A stretch of DNA of 64,000 nucleotides from Streptomyces mobaraensis (GCF_020099395.1 NZ_CP083590.1:6262001-6326000); one strand, 5' to 3'. Positions 11,957 through 22,027 are shown, numbered from the stretch's first letter. The notes: generated by a model not told the origin, from the sequence alone. Made by a program: numbers and translations.

Positions 11957-12166
11957 CCCCGGACCCGCCCTTTCACCGTTTCCTGGGGCTGCGCCCCAGA
12001 CCCTGCCTGTCGCGGCTTCGCCGCTCGTCCTCAAACGCCGGACGGGCTGGAGTGGGTGCCCTATTCAGCCCGTCCGGCGTTTGAGGACAGCGCGCGCAGC
12101 GCGCTTCGGGGGTGCGGGGGCTTGCCCCCGCAAGAAACGGTGAAAGGGCGGGACCGGGGCACCCCC
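11957..12166. repeat. composite palindromic repeat, copy A
   Basis: About 210 bases made of nested inverted repeats. The outer arms are CCGGACCCGCCCTTTCACCG and CGGTGAAAGGGCGGGACCGG. Inside are hairpins CTGGGGCTGCGCCCCAG and GCGGCTTCGCCGC, then a large central palindrome with arms GTCCTCAAACGCCGGACGGG and CCCGTCCGGCGTTTGAGGAC, then a CGGGGGTGCGGGGGCTTGCCCCCGCAAG segment. It fills the gap between rarA and the convergent DUF2470 gene and could terminate both. Copies B (24136-24306) and C (42445-42684) share modules. Confidence 0.85.
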
Positions 12167-12172
12167 CACCCC

Positions 12173-13006
12173 TCACCCCTCCGCCGCGTCGAACAGCCGG
12201 TGCATCTCCCGCCGCAACCCCGCCACATCCCGCACCGGCTCCGGGAACTCGAACCGTGCGTCGAACGAGCGGTCGGCCGGTGACCCCGAACCCTCGCGGG
12301 TGAAGCGGACCCGGAACCCGAACCGGTCCAGCGCCAGCGGCACCGCGGCACCCGCGCCCGCCCGCCGTTCATCCAGCAGGGCCCAGAGGGAACGCACCTG
12401 ATCCCCGTGCCCCGCGTGCAGATGCTGCAGCAGCTCCGCCTCGTACTCCACGAGCGGATCGGGCGCCGCCCCCGCGAAGTCGTCGGGCGAGACGGTCTCG
12501 ATGCCCCAGAGGTCGTCCACGGAGATGTTCCCGAGTTCCAGCCGCACCATCATGCGGCCCGGCTCCGCGACGCCGGGGACGCAGGTGAGCCAGCCCGAGA
12601 GCCAGGCGCGGCCGCGGATGCGGTTGGGGACGGAGACCGGCGCCACGTCGGTGAGCTCCAGGACGGCGGGGAGGTCGTCGGCCTCGGCGTGGGTGGCCGC
12701 GCGGACGACGGGGGAGTCGGCCGGGTGGACGAGGTATACGTCGCCGTCGGGGCCGACGGTCCGTACCTCGGGGGTGAGGGGTGCGGGGAGGGCGGCCTCC
12801 AGGCCGGGGACGAGCAGTACCGCGGAGCATGTACTCTGTACGAGAGTTCGTGTGCGCTCGGCTGCTGACGGCATCCGGGCGGTTTCAAGTCCGCTGGGAC
12901 GCGGCTGACCACGATCTGATCGGACCTCCGTCGTACCGGCGCCATCAGTTGCGCCGGCCTTCTTCGTGCTGTCCGTGACGTGACTGGTGTTCCCCGGGCG
13001 AGACAT
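12173..13006 (-). CDS. DUF2470 (HugZ-like) domain protein, iron-box controlled
   Basis: 277 residues from ATG 13006, chosen because AAGGAG lies 5 bases upstream; a second Met at residue 45 (MPSAAERTRTLVQSTCSAVLLVPG) is where family similarity begins, so the first 44 residues form a polar extension. The C-terminal half matches the DUF2470 fold found in HugZ/pyridoxamine-oxidase-like heme proteins (DPLVEYEAELLQHLHAGHGDQVRSL, then LDRFGFRVRF). A 19-bp iron box sits just upstream, so expression is probably repressed by DmdR/IdeR when iron is plentiful. A role in heme or iron handling is inferred, not shown. Confidence 0.82.
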   Translation of the reverse strand: MSRPGNTSHVTDSTKKAGATDGAGTTEVRSDRGQPRPSGLETARMPSAAERTRTLVQSTCSAVLLVPGLEAALPAPLTPEVRTVGPDGDVYLVHPADSPVVRAATHAEADDLPAVLELTDVAPVSVPNRIRGRAWLSGWLTCVPGVAEPGRMMVRLELGNISVDDLWGIETVSPDDFAGAAPDPLVEYEAELLQHLHAGHGDQVRSLWALLDERRAGAGAAVPLALDRFGFRVRFTREGSGSPADRSFDARFEFPEPVRDVAGLRREMHRLFDAAEG

Positions 13007-13020
13007 GCGATCTCCTTGAG

Positions 13021-13039
13021 TAAGGTGAGCCTAACCTAA
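13021..13039. promoter_or_regulatory. iron box (DmdR1/IdeR/DtxR operator)
   Basis: TAAGGTGAGCCTAACCTAA; read on the minus strand, TTAGGTTAGGCTCACCTTA matches the actinobacterial consensus TTAGGTTAGGCTAACCTAA at 17 of 19 positions. It is 14 bases upstream of the DUF2470 start and 23 bases upstream of the divergent rpsD start. Confidence 0.85.
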
Positions 13040-13062
13040 CCTATTTCGGAGGTCTGGAGAAC

Positions 13063-13677
13063 GTGCCTAACCAGTCGCGTCCCAAGGTCAAGAAGTCTCG
13101 TGCGCTCGGCATCGCCCTGACGCCGAAGGCCGTCAAGTACTTCGAGGCCCGTCCCTACCCGCCGGGCGAGCACGGCCGCGGCCGCAAGCAGAACTCGGAC
13201 TACAAGGTCCGTCTGCTCGAGAAGCAGCGTCTCCGCGCGCAGTACGACATCAGCGAGCGCCAGATGGCCCGCGCCTACGACCGCGCCAAGAAGGCCGAGG
13301 GCAAGACGGGCGAGGCGCTGGTCGTCGAGCTCGAGCGCCGTCTCGACGCCCTGGTCCTGCGTTCGGGCATCGCCCGCACCATCTACCAGGCCCGCCAGAT
13401 GGTCGTCCACGGCCACATCGAGGTCAACGGCCAGAAGGTCGACAAGCCGTCCTTCCGCGTCCGTCCCGACGACGTCGTGATGGTCCGCGAGCGCAGCCGC
13501 TCCAAGACCCTCTTCGAGACGGCCCGCGCCGGTGGCTTCGCCGCCGACGGCGAGACCCCGCGCTACCTCCAGGTCAACCTGGCCGCGCTGGCCTTCCGCC
13601 TGGACCGCGAGCCGAACCGCAAGGAGATCCCGGTCATCTGCGACGAGCAGCTCGTCGTCGAGTACTACGCCCGCTAA
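13063..13677 (+). CDS. rpsD: 30S ribosomal protein S4
   Basis: 204 residues from GTG 13063 with GGAG upstream. S4 nucleates assembly of the 30S 5' domain. The S4 RNA-binding domain is clear ([50 protein letters not shown]). The N-terminus lacks the paired cysteines of zinc-binding S4, so this is the zinc-independent form usual in Streptomyces. It stands alone, away from the alpha operon, as in other actinomycetes with this gene order. The iron box just upstream may overlap its promoter. Confidence 0.97.
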   Translation: MPNQSRPKVKKSRALGIALTPKAVKYFEARPYPPGEHGRGRKQNSDYKVRLLEKQRLRAQYDISERQMARAYDRAKKAEGKTGEALVVELERRLDALVLRSGIARTIYQARQMVVHGHIEVNGQKVDKPSFRVRPDDVVMVRERSRSKTLFETARAGGFAADGETPRYLQVNLAALAFRLDREPNRKEIPVICDEQLVVEYYAR

Positions 13678-13705
13678 GCCGGCCGTAGGACCTCTCCTTC
13701 ACGCC

Positions 13706-13750
13706 TGGCCCGTCGCCCCTCCGCCCTCGTGGCGGCGGGGTGGCGGGCCA
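13706..13750 (+). terminator. hairpin terminator after rpsD
   Basis: 20-base arms (TGGCCCGTCGCCCCTCCGCC and GGCGGCGGGGTGGCGGGCCA, 17 of 20 paired) around a CTCGT loop, 28 bases downstream of the rpsD stop. Confidence 0.7.
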
Positions 13751-13870
13751 CCGCGTTTTCCGGGGCGCTCCGGGCCTCGAAACGGAGTACGGGCCGCCAC
13801 CCGCGGCGCGATAAGGTCGGTACCCGACGTTTCTAACGTGTGACCAGCGACGACAGCAGGGAGCGGTGCA

Positions 13871-14317
13871 GTGTCCGGTGGAGAGGTGGCCGGGATCCTC
13901 GTGGCCGTCTTCTGGGCGATCCTGGTGTCCTTCATCGCCCTCGTCCTGGTACGGCTCGCGCAGACGCTGAAAGCGGCCACCAAGCTGGTCGCCGACGTCA
14001 CCGAGCAGGCCGTGCCGCTGCTGGCCGACGCCTCGGCGACCGTGCGGTCCGCGCACACCCAGCTCGCCCGGGTCGACTCGATCGCCGCGGACGTCCAGGA
14101 GGTCACCGCCAACGCCTCCGCGCTGTCGTCCACCGTCTCCTCCGCCTTCGGCGGACCGCTGGTGAAGGTCGCCGCCTTCGGCTACGGCGTGCGGCGGGCG
14201 ATCGGCCGCAAGGGCGCCCCCGCCGAACCCGAGCGCACCGTGATCACCGGCCGGAGCGTCGGCAAGAAGCTGCCGTCCGCCCGGCGCGGCGGCCGTCGTA
14301 CCCGTGGGAAGGGCTGA
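13871..14317 (+). CDS. DUF948 domain-containing membrane protein
   Basis: 148 residues from GTG 13871 (GGGAG upstream). An N-terminal transmembrane helix (GILVAVFWAILVSFIALVLVRLAQ) is followed by an amphipathic helical region (LKAATKLVADVTEQAVPLLADASATVRSAHTQLARVDSIAADVQEVTANASALS) of the DUF948 type and a basic tail (GRRTRGKG). Function unknown. It is first in the row leading to alaS, and the next gene starts 7 bases after its stop. Confidence 0.85.
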   Translation: MSGGEVAGILVAVFWAILVSFIALVLVRLAQTLKAATKLVADVTEQAVPLLADASATVRSAHTQLARVDSIAADVQEVTANASALSSTVSSAFGGPLVKVAAFGYGVRRAIGRKGAPAEPERTVITGRSVGKKLPSARRGGRRTRGKG

Positions 14318-14324
14318 TCCGGAA

Positions 14325-14657
14325 ATGTTCCGCCGTGCTTTTTGGTTCACCACCGGGGTGGCCGCCGGAGTGTGGGCCACCACCAAGGTGAACCGCACCC
14401 TGGACAAGCTCACCCCCGAGAGCCTCGCGCTCCAGGCGGCCGACCGGGCCGTGCTCGCCGGCCGCCGCGTCAAGCACTTCGCGCTCGACGTCCGCGACGG
14501 CATGGCGCACCGCGAGGCGGCGCTCAAGGACGCGCTCGGCCTCACCGCCGGGCCGGAGCCGGAGGAGGCCCGGGCGCTGCCCGCCGGACGCCCGCATCTC
14601 GTCGTCGTCGAACCCACCCATCCCCACCACTCGCTCACCCGGAAAGAGGACCACTGA
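14325..14657 (+). CDS. small DUF6167-like protein upstream of alaS
   Basis: 110 residues from ATG 14325, 7 bases after the DUF948 gene. One N-terminal hydrophobic segment ([21 protein letters not shown]) is followed by a charged helix and a Pro/His-rich tail. It resembles the short proteins (DUF6167 in my recollection) found before alaS in Streptomyces. Its TGA overlaps the alaS ATG, so the genes are coupled. Function unknown. Confidence 0.8.
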   Translation: MFRRAFWFTTGVAAGVWATTKVNRTLDKLTPESLALQAADRAVLAGRRVKHFALDVRDGMAHREAALKDALGLTAGPEPEEARALPAGRPHLVVVEPTHPHHSLTRKEDH

Positions 14658-17326
14658 TGGAGTCCGCTGAAATCCGCCGCCGCTGGCTGCGCTTCTTCGA
14701 AGAGCGTGGGCACACCGTCGTGCCGTCGGCGTCGCTCATCGCGGACGACCCGACGCTGCTCCTCGTGCCCGCGGGCATGGTGCCCTTCAAGCCCTACTTC
14801 CTCGGTGAGGTCAAGCCGCCGTTCAGCCGCGCCACCAGCGTGCAGAAGTGCGTCCGCACGCCGGACATCGAGGAGGTCGGCAAGACCACCCGGCACGGCA
14901 CGTTCTTCCAGATGTGCGGCAACTTCTCGTTCGGCGACTACTTCAAGGAGGGCGCGATCAAGCTCTCCTGGGAGCTGCTGACCTCGTCCGTCGCCGACGG
15001 CGGCTACGGCCTCGACCCCGAGAAGCTCTGGATCACCGTCTACCAGGACGACGACGAGGCGGAGCGGATCTGGCGGGACACCGTCGGCGTCCCCGCCGAG
15101 CGCATCCAGCGCCTGGGCAAGAAGGACAACTTCTGGTCCATGGGCGTCCCCGGCCCCTGCGGCCCCTGCTCGGAGATCAACTACGACCGCGGCCCCGAGT
15201 TCGGCGCCGAGGGCGGCCCGGCCGTCAACGACGAGCGGTACGTGGAGATCTGGAACCTGGTCTTCATGCAGTACGAGCGGGGTGCCGGCGACGGCAAGGA
15301 GGACTTCCCGATCCTCGGCGACCTCCCCGCCCAGAACATCGACACCGGCCTCGGCCTCGAGCGCCTCGCGATGATCCTGCAGGGCGTCCGGAACATGTAC
15401 GAGACCGACACCCTGCGCGTCGTCATCGACAAGGCCACCGAGCTCACCGGCGTCGCCTACGGCAAGGCCGACGCCTCCGACGTCTCGCTGCGCGTGGTCG
15501 CCGACCACATGCGCACCTCCGTGATGCTCATCGGCGACGGCGTCACCCCCGGCAACGAGGGCCGCGGCTACGTCCTGCGCCGCATCATGCGCCGCGCCAT
15601 CCGCAACATGCGGATGCTGGGCGCCACCGGCCCGGTCGTCGCCGACCTGCTCGACGTGATCATCAACACGATGGGGCAGCAGTACCCGGAGCTCGTCGAG
15701 GACCGCAAGCGCATCGAGACCGTCGCGCTCGCCGAGGAGGCCGCCTTCCTCAAGGCCCTCAAGGGCGGCACGAACATCCTCGACACCGCCGTGACCGAGA
15801 CCAAGGCCGCCGGCGGCACGGTCCTCTCCGGCGACAAGGCGTTCCTGCTCCACGACACCTGGGGCTTCCCGATCGACCTCACCCTGGAGATGGCCGCCGA
15901 GCAGGGCCTCTCCGTGGACGAGGACGGCTTCCGCCGCCTGATGAAGGAGCAGCGGGACCGGGCCAAGGCCGACGCCAAGGCCAAGAAGACCGGCCACGCC
16001 GACCTGTCCGCCTACCGCGAGGTCGCCGACACCGCCGGTGCCACCGACTTCACCGGCTACACCCTCACCGAGAACGAGGCCACCGTCGTCGGCCTGCTCG
16101 TCGACGGCGTCCCGTCGCCGGCCGCCTCCGAGGGCGACGAGGTCGAGATCGTCCTCGACCGTACGCCGTTCTACGCCGAGGGTGGTGGCCAGCTGGCCGA
16201 CCAGGGGCGTATCAAGCTGCACAACGGCGCCGTGGTCGAGATCCGCGACGTGCAGAAGCCCGTTCCGGGCGTCAATGTCCACAAGGGCGTCGTCCAGGTC
16301 GGTGAGGTGACGGTCGGCGCTTCGGCGTACGCCGTCATCGACGTCAAGCGCCGCCGGGCCATCGCCCGCGCCCACAGCGCCACCCACCTGACCCACCAGG
16401 CGCTGCGCGACGCGCTCGGCCCGACGGCCGCCCAGGCCGGTTCGGAGAACTCGCCCGGCCGCTTCCGCTTCGACTTCGGCTCCCCGACCGCCGTGCCCGG
16501 CACCGTCCTCACCGACGTCGAGCAGCGGATCAACGAGGTGCTCTCGCATGAACTCGACGTCCACGCCGAGGTCATGAGCCTGGACGAGGCCAAGAAGTCC
16601 GGCGCGATCGCCGAGTTCGGCGAGAAGTACGGCGAGCGGGTACGCGTCGTGACCATCGGCGACTTCTCCAAGGAGCTGTGCGGCGGTACGCACGTCGCCA
16701 ACACCGCCCAGCTGGGCCTGGTGAAGCTGCTCGGCGAGTCCTCGATCGGCTCCGGCGTGCGCCGCGTCGAGGCCCTGGTCGGCGCCGACGCGTACGACTT
16801 CCTGGCCAAGGAGCACACGGTCGTCGCCCAGCTCACCGAGCTGGTCAAGGGCCGCCCGGAGGAGCTGCCGGAGAAGATCTCGGGCATGCTCGCCAAGCTC
16901 CGGGACGCCGAGAAGGAGATCGAGCGCTACCGCGCCGAGAAGGTGCTCCAGGCCGCCGCCGGGCTGGCCCAGGGTGCCAAGGACGTCCACGGCACCGCCT
17001 TGGTCACCGGCACCGTGCCGGACGGCACCGGCGCCGACGACCTGCGCAAGCTGGTCCTCGACGTCCGCGGCCGGATCACCGGCGGCCGCCCGGCCGTCGT
17101 CGCCCTGTTCACCGTGGCCAACGGCCGCCCGCTGACCGTCATCGCCACCAACGAGGCCGCCCGCGAGCGCGGTCTCAAGGCCGGCGACCTGGTCCGTACG
17201 GCCGCCAAGACCCTCGGCGGCGGCGGTGGCGGCAAGCCGGACGTCGCCCAGGGCGGCGGCCAGAACCCGGAGGCCGTGGCCGACGCCATCGCCGCCGTGG
17301 AGCGGCTCGTGGCGGAGGCGGCCTGA
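14657..17326 (+). CDS. alaS: alanyl-tRNA synthetase
   Basis: 889 residues from ATG 14657, overlapping the previous stop (TGATG). The N-terminus ([27 protein letters not shown]) is diagnostic. The class II core comprises about residues 1-240. The editing domain zinc ligands are visible as HSATH and CGGTHVAN. The C-terminal oligomerisation/C-Ala domain ends in a Gly-rich stretch ([17 protein letters not shown]). Length is normal for the family. It charges tRNA-Ala and clears mischarged Ser/Gly. Confidence 0.97.
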   Translation: MESAEIRRRWLRFFEERGHTVVPSASLIADDPTLLLVPAGMVPFKPYFLGEVKPPFSRATSVQKCVRTPDIEEVGKTTRHGTFFQMCGNFSFGDYFKEGAIKLSWELLTSSVADGGYGLDPEKLWITVYQDDDEAERIWRDTVGVPAERIQRLGKKDNFWSMGVPGPCGPCSEINYDRGPEFGAEGGPAVNDERYVEIWNLVFMQYERGAGDGKEDFPILGDLPAQNIDTGLGLERLAMILQGVRNMYETDTLRVVIDKATELTGVAYGKADASDVSLRVVADHMRTSVMLIGDGVTPGNEGRGYVLRRIMRRAIRNMRMLGATGPVVADLLDVIINTMGQQYPELVEDRKRIETVALAEEAAFLKALKGGTNILDTAVTETKAAGGTVLSGDKAFLLHDTWGFPIDLTLEMAAEQGLSVDEDGFRRLMKEQRDRAKADAKAKKTGHADLSAYREVADTAGATDFTGYTLTENEATVVGLLVDGVPSPAASEGDEVEIVLDRTPFYAEGGGQLADQGRIKLHNGAVVEIRDVQKPVPGVNVHKGVVQVGEVTVGASAYAVIDVKRRRAIARAHSATHLTHQALRDALGPTAAQAGSENSPGRFRFDFGSPTAVPGTVLTDVEQRINEVLSHELDVHAEVMSLDEAKKSGAIAEFGEKYGERVRVVTIGDFSKELCGGTHVANTAQLGLVKLLGESSIGSGVRRVEALVGADAYDFLAKEHTVVAQLTELVKGRPEELPEKISGMLAKLRDAEKEIERYRAEKVLQAAAGLAQGAKDVHGTALVTGTVPDGTGADDLRKLVLDVRGRITGGRPAVVALFTVANGRPLTVIATNEAARERGLKAGDLVRTAAKTLGGGGGGKPDVAQGGGQNPEAVADAIAAVERLVAEAA

Positions 17327-17328
17327 CC

Positions 17329-17793
17329 GTGCGACGTGGCAGACGCATCGCCGTCGACGTCGGGGACGCCCGGATCGGGGTCGCCTCGTGCGACCCCGAC
17401 GGGATCCTCGCCACACCGGTCGAGACCGTGCCCGGGCGGGACATCCCGCAGGCCCACAAGCGACTCGCGGCGATCGTCGCGGAGTACGAGCCCGTCGAGG
17501 TCGTCGTCGGCCTGCCCCGCTCCCTCAAGGGGGGAGAGGGGCCGGCCGCGGCCAAGGTGCGCACGTTCGCCAAGGAGATGGCCCGGCGCGTCGCGCCGGT
17601 GCCCGTCCGGCTGGTGGACGAGCGGATGACCACGGTCACCGCGGCCCAGGGGCTGCGCGCGTCCGGGGTCAACACCAAGAAGGGCCGGTCCGTCGTCGAC
17701 CAGGCGGCGGCCGTGATCATCCTGCAGAACGCCCTGGAGACCGAGAGGACGTCGGGGCGCCCTCCGGGCGAACCCGTCGAAGTGGTCATCTGA
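17329..17793 (+). CDS. ruvX: Holliday junction resolvase-like RuvX/YqgF
   Basis: 154 residues from GTG 17329, two bases after the alaS stop. RNase H-like fold with the conserved N-terminal acidic motif AVDVGDARIGVASCDPDG, then VVGLPRSLKG and DERMTTVTA, and Asp in VVDQAAAVIILQ. YqgF proteins act as pre-16S rRNA processing nucleases and/or junction resolvases. alaS-ruvX-mltG is a widely conserved order. Confidence 0.92.
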   Translation: MRRGRRIAVDVGDARIGVASCDPDGILATPVETVPGRDIPQAHKRLAAIVAEYEPVEVVVGLPRSLKGGEGPAAAKVRTFAKEMARRVAPVPVRLVDERMTTVTAAQGLRASGVNTKKGRSVVDQAAAVIILQNALETERTSGRPPGEPVEVVI

Positions 17794-17916
17794 TCGCGAT
17801 ACGGTAACCTTCCGCGCGACATGGCAGCTCGTTCGAACGCCATCCCTACAGGACCAGACGATCGGACCCGCGCCCTCCGGGGCGCCTGGCTGCCGCTGTG
17901 CGGCTCTAGGGGATAG

Positions 17917-19800
17917 ATGACTGAGTACGGCCGGGGTTCCGGCTCCCAACCGTGGAATCCCGGCGACCCCCACCACGGGGACCCGGGGTACGAGGGTCAG
18001 CGGCATCCTCCGCAGCAGCAGCCGTACTACGGTCAGCAGCAGTATCCGGACCAGGGGTTTCCCGAACAGCAGCAGTACGGCTGGGAGCAGTCGTCGCAGG
18101 GCGGTGGGGGCCACTACGGTGACCCCCACGCGCAGTCCCGGCAGCAGTACGGCCAGTCCGACCAGCCGGGCGGGGGCTACTACGGGCAGGGCGGCGGATA
18201 CCCGGGGCAGGACGGACAGTCCTACGACACGGGTCAGCACCCGCACGTACAGCAGCAGACGTACGACACCGGGCAGCACCCGCAGCCCGGCGGACAGCAG
18301 GGGTACGACACGGGGCAGCATCCGCAGCCGTCCTATGACACGGGTCAGCACCCGCATCCGGCGTATGACACCGGGCAGCATCCCCAGCAGGCGTACGACA
18401 CCGGGCAGCACCCGCATCCGTCCTACGACACGGGTCAGCATCCGCAGCAGTCCTACGACACGGGTCAGCACCCGCGCCCGGGCGAGCAGCGGGTGCCGCG
18501 GCAGACGCCCGCCAAGGAGCCGCACGAGGAGTGGCTGGAGGAGTCCTCCGGCGAGCACTCCCTGCTCTCCAAGTCCGCCGCGGCCCCGGCCCCCCGGTCG
18601 TCCCCGGCCATAGACCTCCTCCCGGGCGGCGTCACGGACGAGGCCGACGAAGACGACGCTGACGGGGCGGACGACGAGCCGCGGCGCGGCCGACGCGGCG
18701 GCGGGTCCGGCGGCAAGGGCAAGAAGCAGCCCAAGCGCCGCAGCGGTACGGCCTGCCTGGTCGTCGCGGTGGTGCTGATCGGCGCCGTCGGGGGCCTCGG
18801 CTACCTGGGCTACGACTACTGGGAGACGAACTACGGCCCCGCGCCCGACTACGAGGGCGAGGGCACCGGATCCGTCCAGGTGGACATCCCCAAGGGCACC
18901 GGTCTCACCCAGATGGGTGACCTTCTCCAGAAGAACGGCGTGGTCAAGAGCGCCCGGGCGTTCACCGAGGCGGCGGGCACCAAGCTCATCCAGCCCGGTA
19001 CGTACACCCTGCACAAGGAGATGTCGGCCGAGTCCGCCGTCACGATGATGACGGACACCAAGAACCTGCTGACCCTCCGCGAGGGCATCCGGGCCGCCGA
19101 GGTCTACAGCTCCATCGACAAGAAGCTGGAGCTCAAGCCGGGCACCACCAAGGACGTCGCCAAGGCGCAGGCCAAGAACCTGGGCCTGCCCGACTGGGCG
19201 ACCGCCGACCCGGACGTCAAGGACCCGCTGGAGGGCTTCCTCTTCCCGTCGCAGTACAACGCGGGCAAGGGCACCAAGCCGGAGGAGATCCTCCGGCAGA
19301 TGGTGAAGCGGGCGAAGGCCAACTACGAGCAGCAGGACCTGGAGGGCAAGGCCAAGGAGCTGGGCCTCAAGTCCCCGCTCCAGGTGATCACCGTCGCCAG
19401 CCTGGTCCAGGTCGAGGGCAAGTACAAGCACGACTTCGACAAGATCGCCCGGGTCGTCTACAACCGGCTCAAGCCGGACAACAAGGAGACGTACGGCCTC
19501 CTGGACTTCGACTCCACGGTCAACTACGCCAAGAGCCAGTCCACCCTGGACACCGGCTCCGTCAACGACCTGCGCAAGTTCAAGGACCCGTACAACACCT
19601 ACAGCATCAAGGGCCTGCCGCCCGGGCCGATCAGCAACCCCGGCATGGACGCCCTGAAGTCGGCGCTCGAACCCGCCTCCGGGCCCTGGTACTACTTCGT
19701 CTCGATCAACGAGAACGAGACGCTTTTCGCGGTGACCAACGCGGAGCACAACAGGAACCGGGAGCGGTACCGGCAGGAGCACGGAAAGACCGGCCAATGA
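17917..19800 (+). CDS. mltG: endolytic murein transglycosylase MltG with repetitive N-terminal extension
   Basis: 627 residues from ATG 17917 (GGGGATAG upstream). Residues 1-190 are Gly/Gln/Tyr/His-rich and cytoplasmic, with eight copies of YDTGQHP. An acidic then basic linker (RRGRRGGGSGGKGKKQPKRR) precedes one transmembrane helix (GTACLVVAVVLIGAVGGLGYLGY). The extracytoplasmic YceG/MltG domain follows (LysM-like part, then VASLVQVEGKYKHDFDKIARVVYNRL, whose Glu aligns with the catalytic glutamate). It cleaves nascent glycan strands and sets chain length. The final ATGA overlaps aroE. Confidence 0.93.
   Translation: MTEYGRGSGSQPWNPGDPHHGDPGYEGQRHPPQQQPYYGQQQYPDQGFPEQQQYGWEQSSQGGGGHYGDPHAQSRQQYGQSDQPGGGYYGQGGGYPGQDGQSYDTGQHPHVQQQTYDTGQHPQPGGQQGYDTGQHPQPSYDTGQHPHPAYDTGQHPQQAYDTGQHPHPSYDTGQHPQQSYDTGQHPRPGEQRVPRQTPAKEPHEEWLEESSGEHSLLSKSAAAPAPRSSPAIDLLPGGVTDEADEDDADGADDEPRRGRRGGGSGGKGKKQPKRRSGTACLVVAVVLIGAVGGLGYLGYDYWETNYGPAPDYEGEGTGSVQVDIPKGTGLTQMGDLLQKNGVVKSARAFTEAAGTKLIQPGTYTLHKEMSAESAVTMMTDTKNLLTLREGIRAAEVYSSIDKKLELKPGTTKDVAKAQAKNLGLPDWATADPDVKDPLEGFLFPSQYNAGKGTKPEEILRQMVKRAKANYEQQDLEGKAKELGLKSPLQVITVASLVQVEGKYKHDFDKIARVVYNRLKPDNKETYGLLDFDSTVNYAKSQSTLDTGSVNDLRKFKDPYNTYSIKGLPPGPISNPGMDALKSALEPASGPWYYFVSINENETLFAVTNAEHNRNRERYRQEHGKTGQ
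18223..18480 (+). repeat. 30-bp tandem repeats encoding YDTGQHP units in mltG
   Basis: Eight copies of a TA(C/T)GACAC(G/C)GGGCAGCA(C/T)CC-type unit; the last six are spaced exactly 30 bp (10 residues) and the first two are spaced more widely. Copy number is likely to vary between strains by slippage. Confidence 0.85.
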
Positions 19801-20624
19801 CCACACGCCACCGCGCGGCCGTCCTCGGCTCGCCCATCGCCCACTCGCTCTCCCCGGTCCTGCACCGGGCCGCCTACGCCGCGCTCGGCCTGGGGGAGTG
19901 GACGTACGACCGGTACGAGGTCGACGAGGCCGCGCTGCCGGCCTTCGTCGAGCGGCTGGACGACAGCTGGGCCGGCCTCTCGCTGACCATGCCGCTCAAG
20001 CGGGCGGTCATCCCGCTGCTGGACGGGATCAGCGACACCGCGCGGTCCGTCGAGGCCGTCAACACCGTCCTCGTCGGCGAGGACGGCCGGCTCACCGGCG
20101 ACAACACGGACATCCCGGGCCTGGTCGCCGCCCTGCGCGAGCGCGGCGTCGACAAGGTCGCCTCGGCCGCCGTGCTGGGCGCCGGGGCCACCGCGTCCTC
20201 GGCGCTCGCCGCGCTCGCCGGGATCTGCGCCGGCGAGGTCACCGCCTACGTCCGCAGCGCCGGGCGGGCCGCCGAGATGCGGCGGTGGGGTGAACGGCTC
20301 GGGGTGCCTGTCCGCACCGCCGACTGGTCCCGCGCCGCCGAGGCGTTCGAGGCCCCGCTGGTCGTCGCGACCACCCCGGCCGGGGCCGCGGACGCGCTCG
20401 CGGCCGCCGTCCCCGACCGGCCCGGCACCCTCTTCGACGTCCTCTACGAGCCCTGGCCGACCCCGCTGGCGGCGGCCTGGGCCGCGCGCGGCGGCACGGT
20501 CCTGGGCGGCCTCGACCTGCTCGTCCACCAGGCGGTGCTCCAGGTCGAGCGGATGACGGGCGTCTCGCCGGCACCGCTCGCGGCCATGCGGGCCGCCGGG
20601 GAAGCGGCCCTCGCGGCCCGCTGA
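19797..20624 (+). CDS. aroE: shikimate dehydrogenase
   Basis: 275 residues; ATG 19797 overlaps the mltG stop. Reduces 3-dehydroshikimate to shikimate with NADPH. The substrate motif HSLSPVLHRAAY, the Lys-containing LTMPLKRAVIPLLD, NTDIPGLV and the nucleotide-binding AVLGAGATASSALAAL are all present. It is joined to mltG rather than to aroC, which begins 222 bases later behind its own leader. Confidence 0.95.
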   Translation: MTTRHRAAVLGSPIAHSLSPVLHRAAYAALGLGEWTYDRYEVDEAALPAFVERLDDSWAGLSLTMPLKRAVIPLLDGISDTARSVEAVNTVLVGEDGRLTGDNTDIPGLVAALRERGVDKVASAAVLGAGATASSALAALAGICAGEVTAYVRSAGRAAEMRRWGERLGVPVRTADWSRAAEAFEAPLVVATTPAGAADALAAAVPDRPGTLFDVLYEPWPTPLAAAWAARGGTVLGGLDLLVHQAVLQVERMTGVSPAPLAAMRAAGEAALAAR

Positions 20625-20846
20625 CCCCTTCCCGAGGGCTCCTCGACCGCTCCGGGAACCTTCCGAGGTCGCTCCCGGACCCTTCCGGAAACATTCCGAG
20701 ATCGCTCCCGGAACGGGCGGAAAACGTCCGGAACGCGGACCGGCGCCGGGATACCGCCCCGGACATGGGAGGATCGGGGGCGGCGGACCGTACCACGGGT
20801 CGGTCGCGCCGTCCCACGATCCGAGGCGCGAGCAAGAGGAGTTCCG

Positions 20847-22027
20847 TTGAGCAGGTTGCGCTGGCTGACGGCCGGGGAGTCGCACGGTCCGGCCCTGGTG
20901 GCGACGCTGGAGGGGCTGCCCGCGGGCGTCCCGGTCACCACGGAGATGGTGGCGGACCACCTGGCCCGGCGGCGCCTCGGCTATGGGCGCGGCGCCCGGA
21001 TGAAGTTCGAGCGGGACGAGGTGACCTTCCTCGGCGGGGTGCGGCACGGCCTGTCCATGGGCTCCCCGGTCGCGGTCATGGTGGGCAACACCGAGTGGCC
21101 CAAGTGGGAGAAGGTCATGGCCGCCGACCCGGTGGACCCGGCCGAGCTCGCCGAACTCGCCCGCAACGCCCCGCTGACCCGGCCGCGCCCCGGCCACGCG
21201 GACCTCGCCGGCATGCAGAAGTACGGCTTCGACGAGGCCCGTCCGGTCCTGGAGCGGGCCTCCGCGCGGGAGACCGCGGCCCGCGTCGCGCTCGGCGCCG
21301 TCGCCCGCTCCTTCCTGAAGGAGGCGGCCGGCATCGAGATCGTCTCCCACGTCGTCGAGCTGGCCGCCGCCAAGGCGCCGTACGGCGTGTACCCGAAGCC
21401 CTCGGACGTCGAGCGGCTGGACGCCGACCCGGTGCGCTGCCTCGACGCCGCCGCGAGCGAGGCGATGGTCGCAGAGATCGACCAGGCGCACAAGGACGGC
21501 GACACCCTCGGCGGCGTCGTCGAGGTCCTCGCCTACGGCGTGCCCGTCGGCCTCGGCTCGCACGTGCACTGGGACCGGCGGCTGGACGCCCGGCTCGCCG
21601 CCGCCCTGATGGGCATCCAGGCGATCAAGGGCGTCGAGCTCGGCGACGGCTTCGACCTGGCCCGGGTGCCCGGCTCGAAGGCGCACGACGAGATCGTCGC
21701 CACCGAGGAGGGCGTGCGCCGCACGTCCGGCCGCTCCGGCGGCACCGAGGGCGGCCTGACCACCGGCGAACTGCTGCGCGTCCGCGCCGCGATGAAGCCC
21801 ATCGCCACCGTGCCGAAGGCGCTCGCCACCATCGACGTCACCACCGGCGAGGCCGCCAAGGCCCACCACCAGCGCTCCGACGTGTGCGCCGTCCCCGCGG
21901 CCGGCATCGTCGCCGAGGCGATGGTGGCGCTCGTCCTGGCGGACGCCGTGGTGGAGAAGTTCGGCGGCGACAGCGTCACCGAGACCCGCCGCAACGTCCG
22001 CGGCTACCTCGACAACCTGGCCATCAA

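Noticed and set aside
11957..12166. Composite repeat as an insertion sequence
   Set aside because: No transposase ORF and no evident target duplication; at most it is a non-autonomous palindromic element.
13634..17416. 1260-codon minus-strand open frame opposite alaS
   Set aside because: Same shadow effect. The alaS frame has full family motifs.
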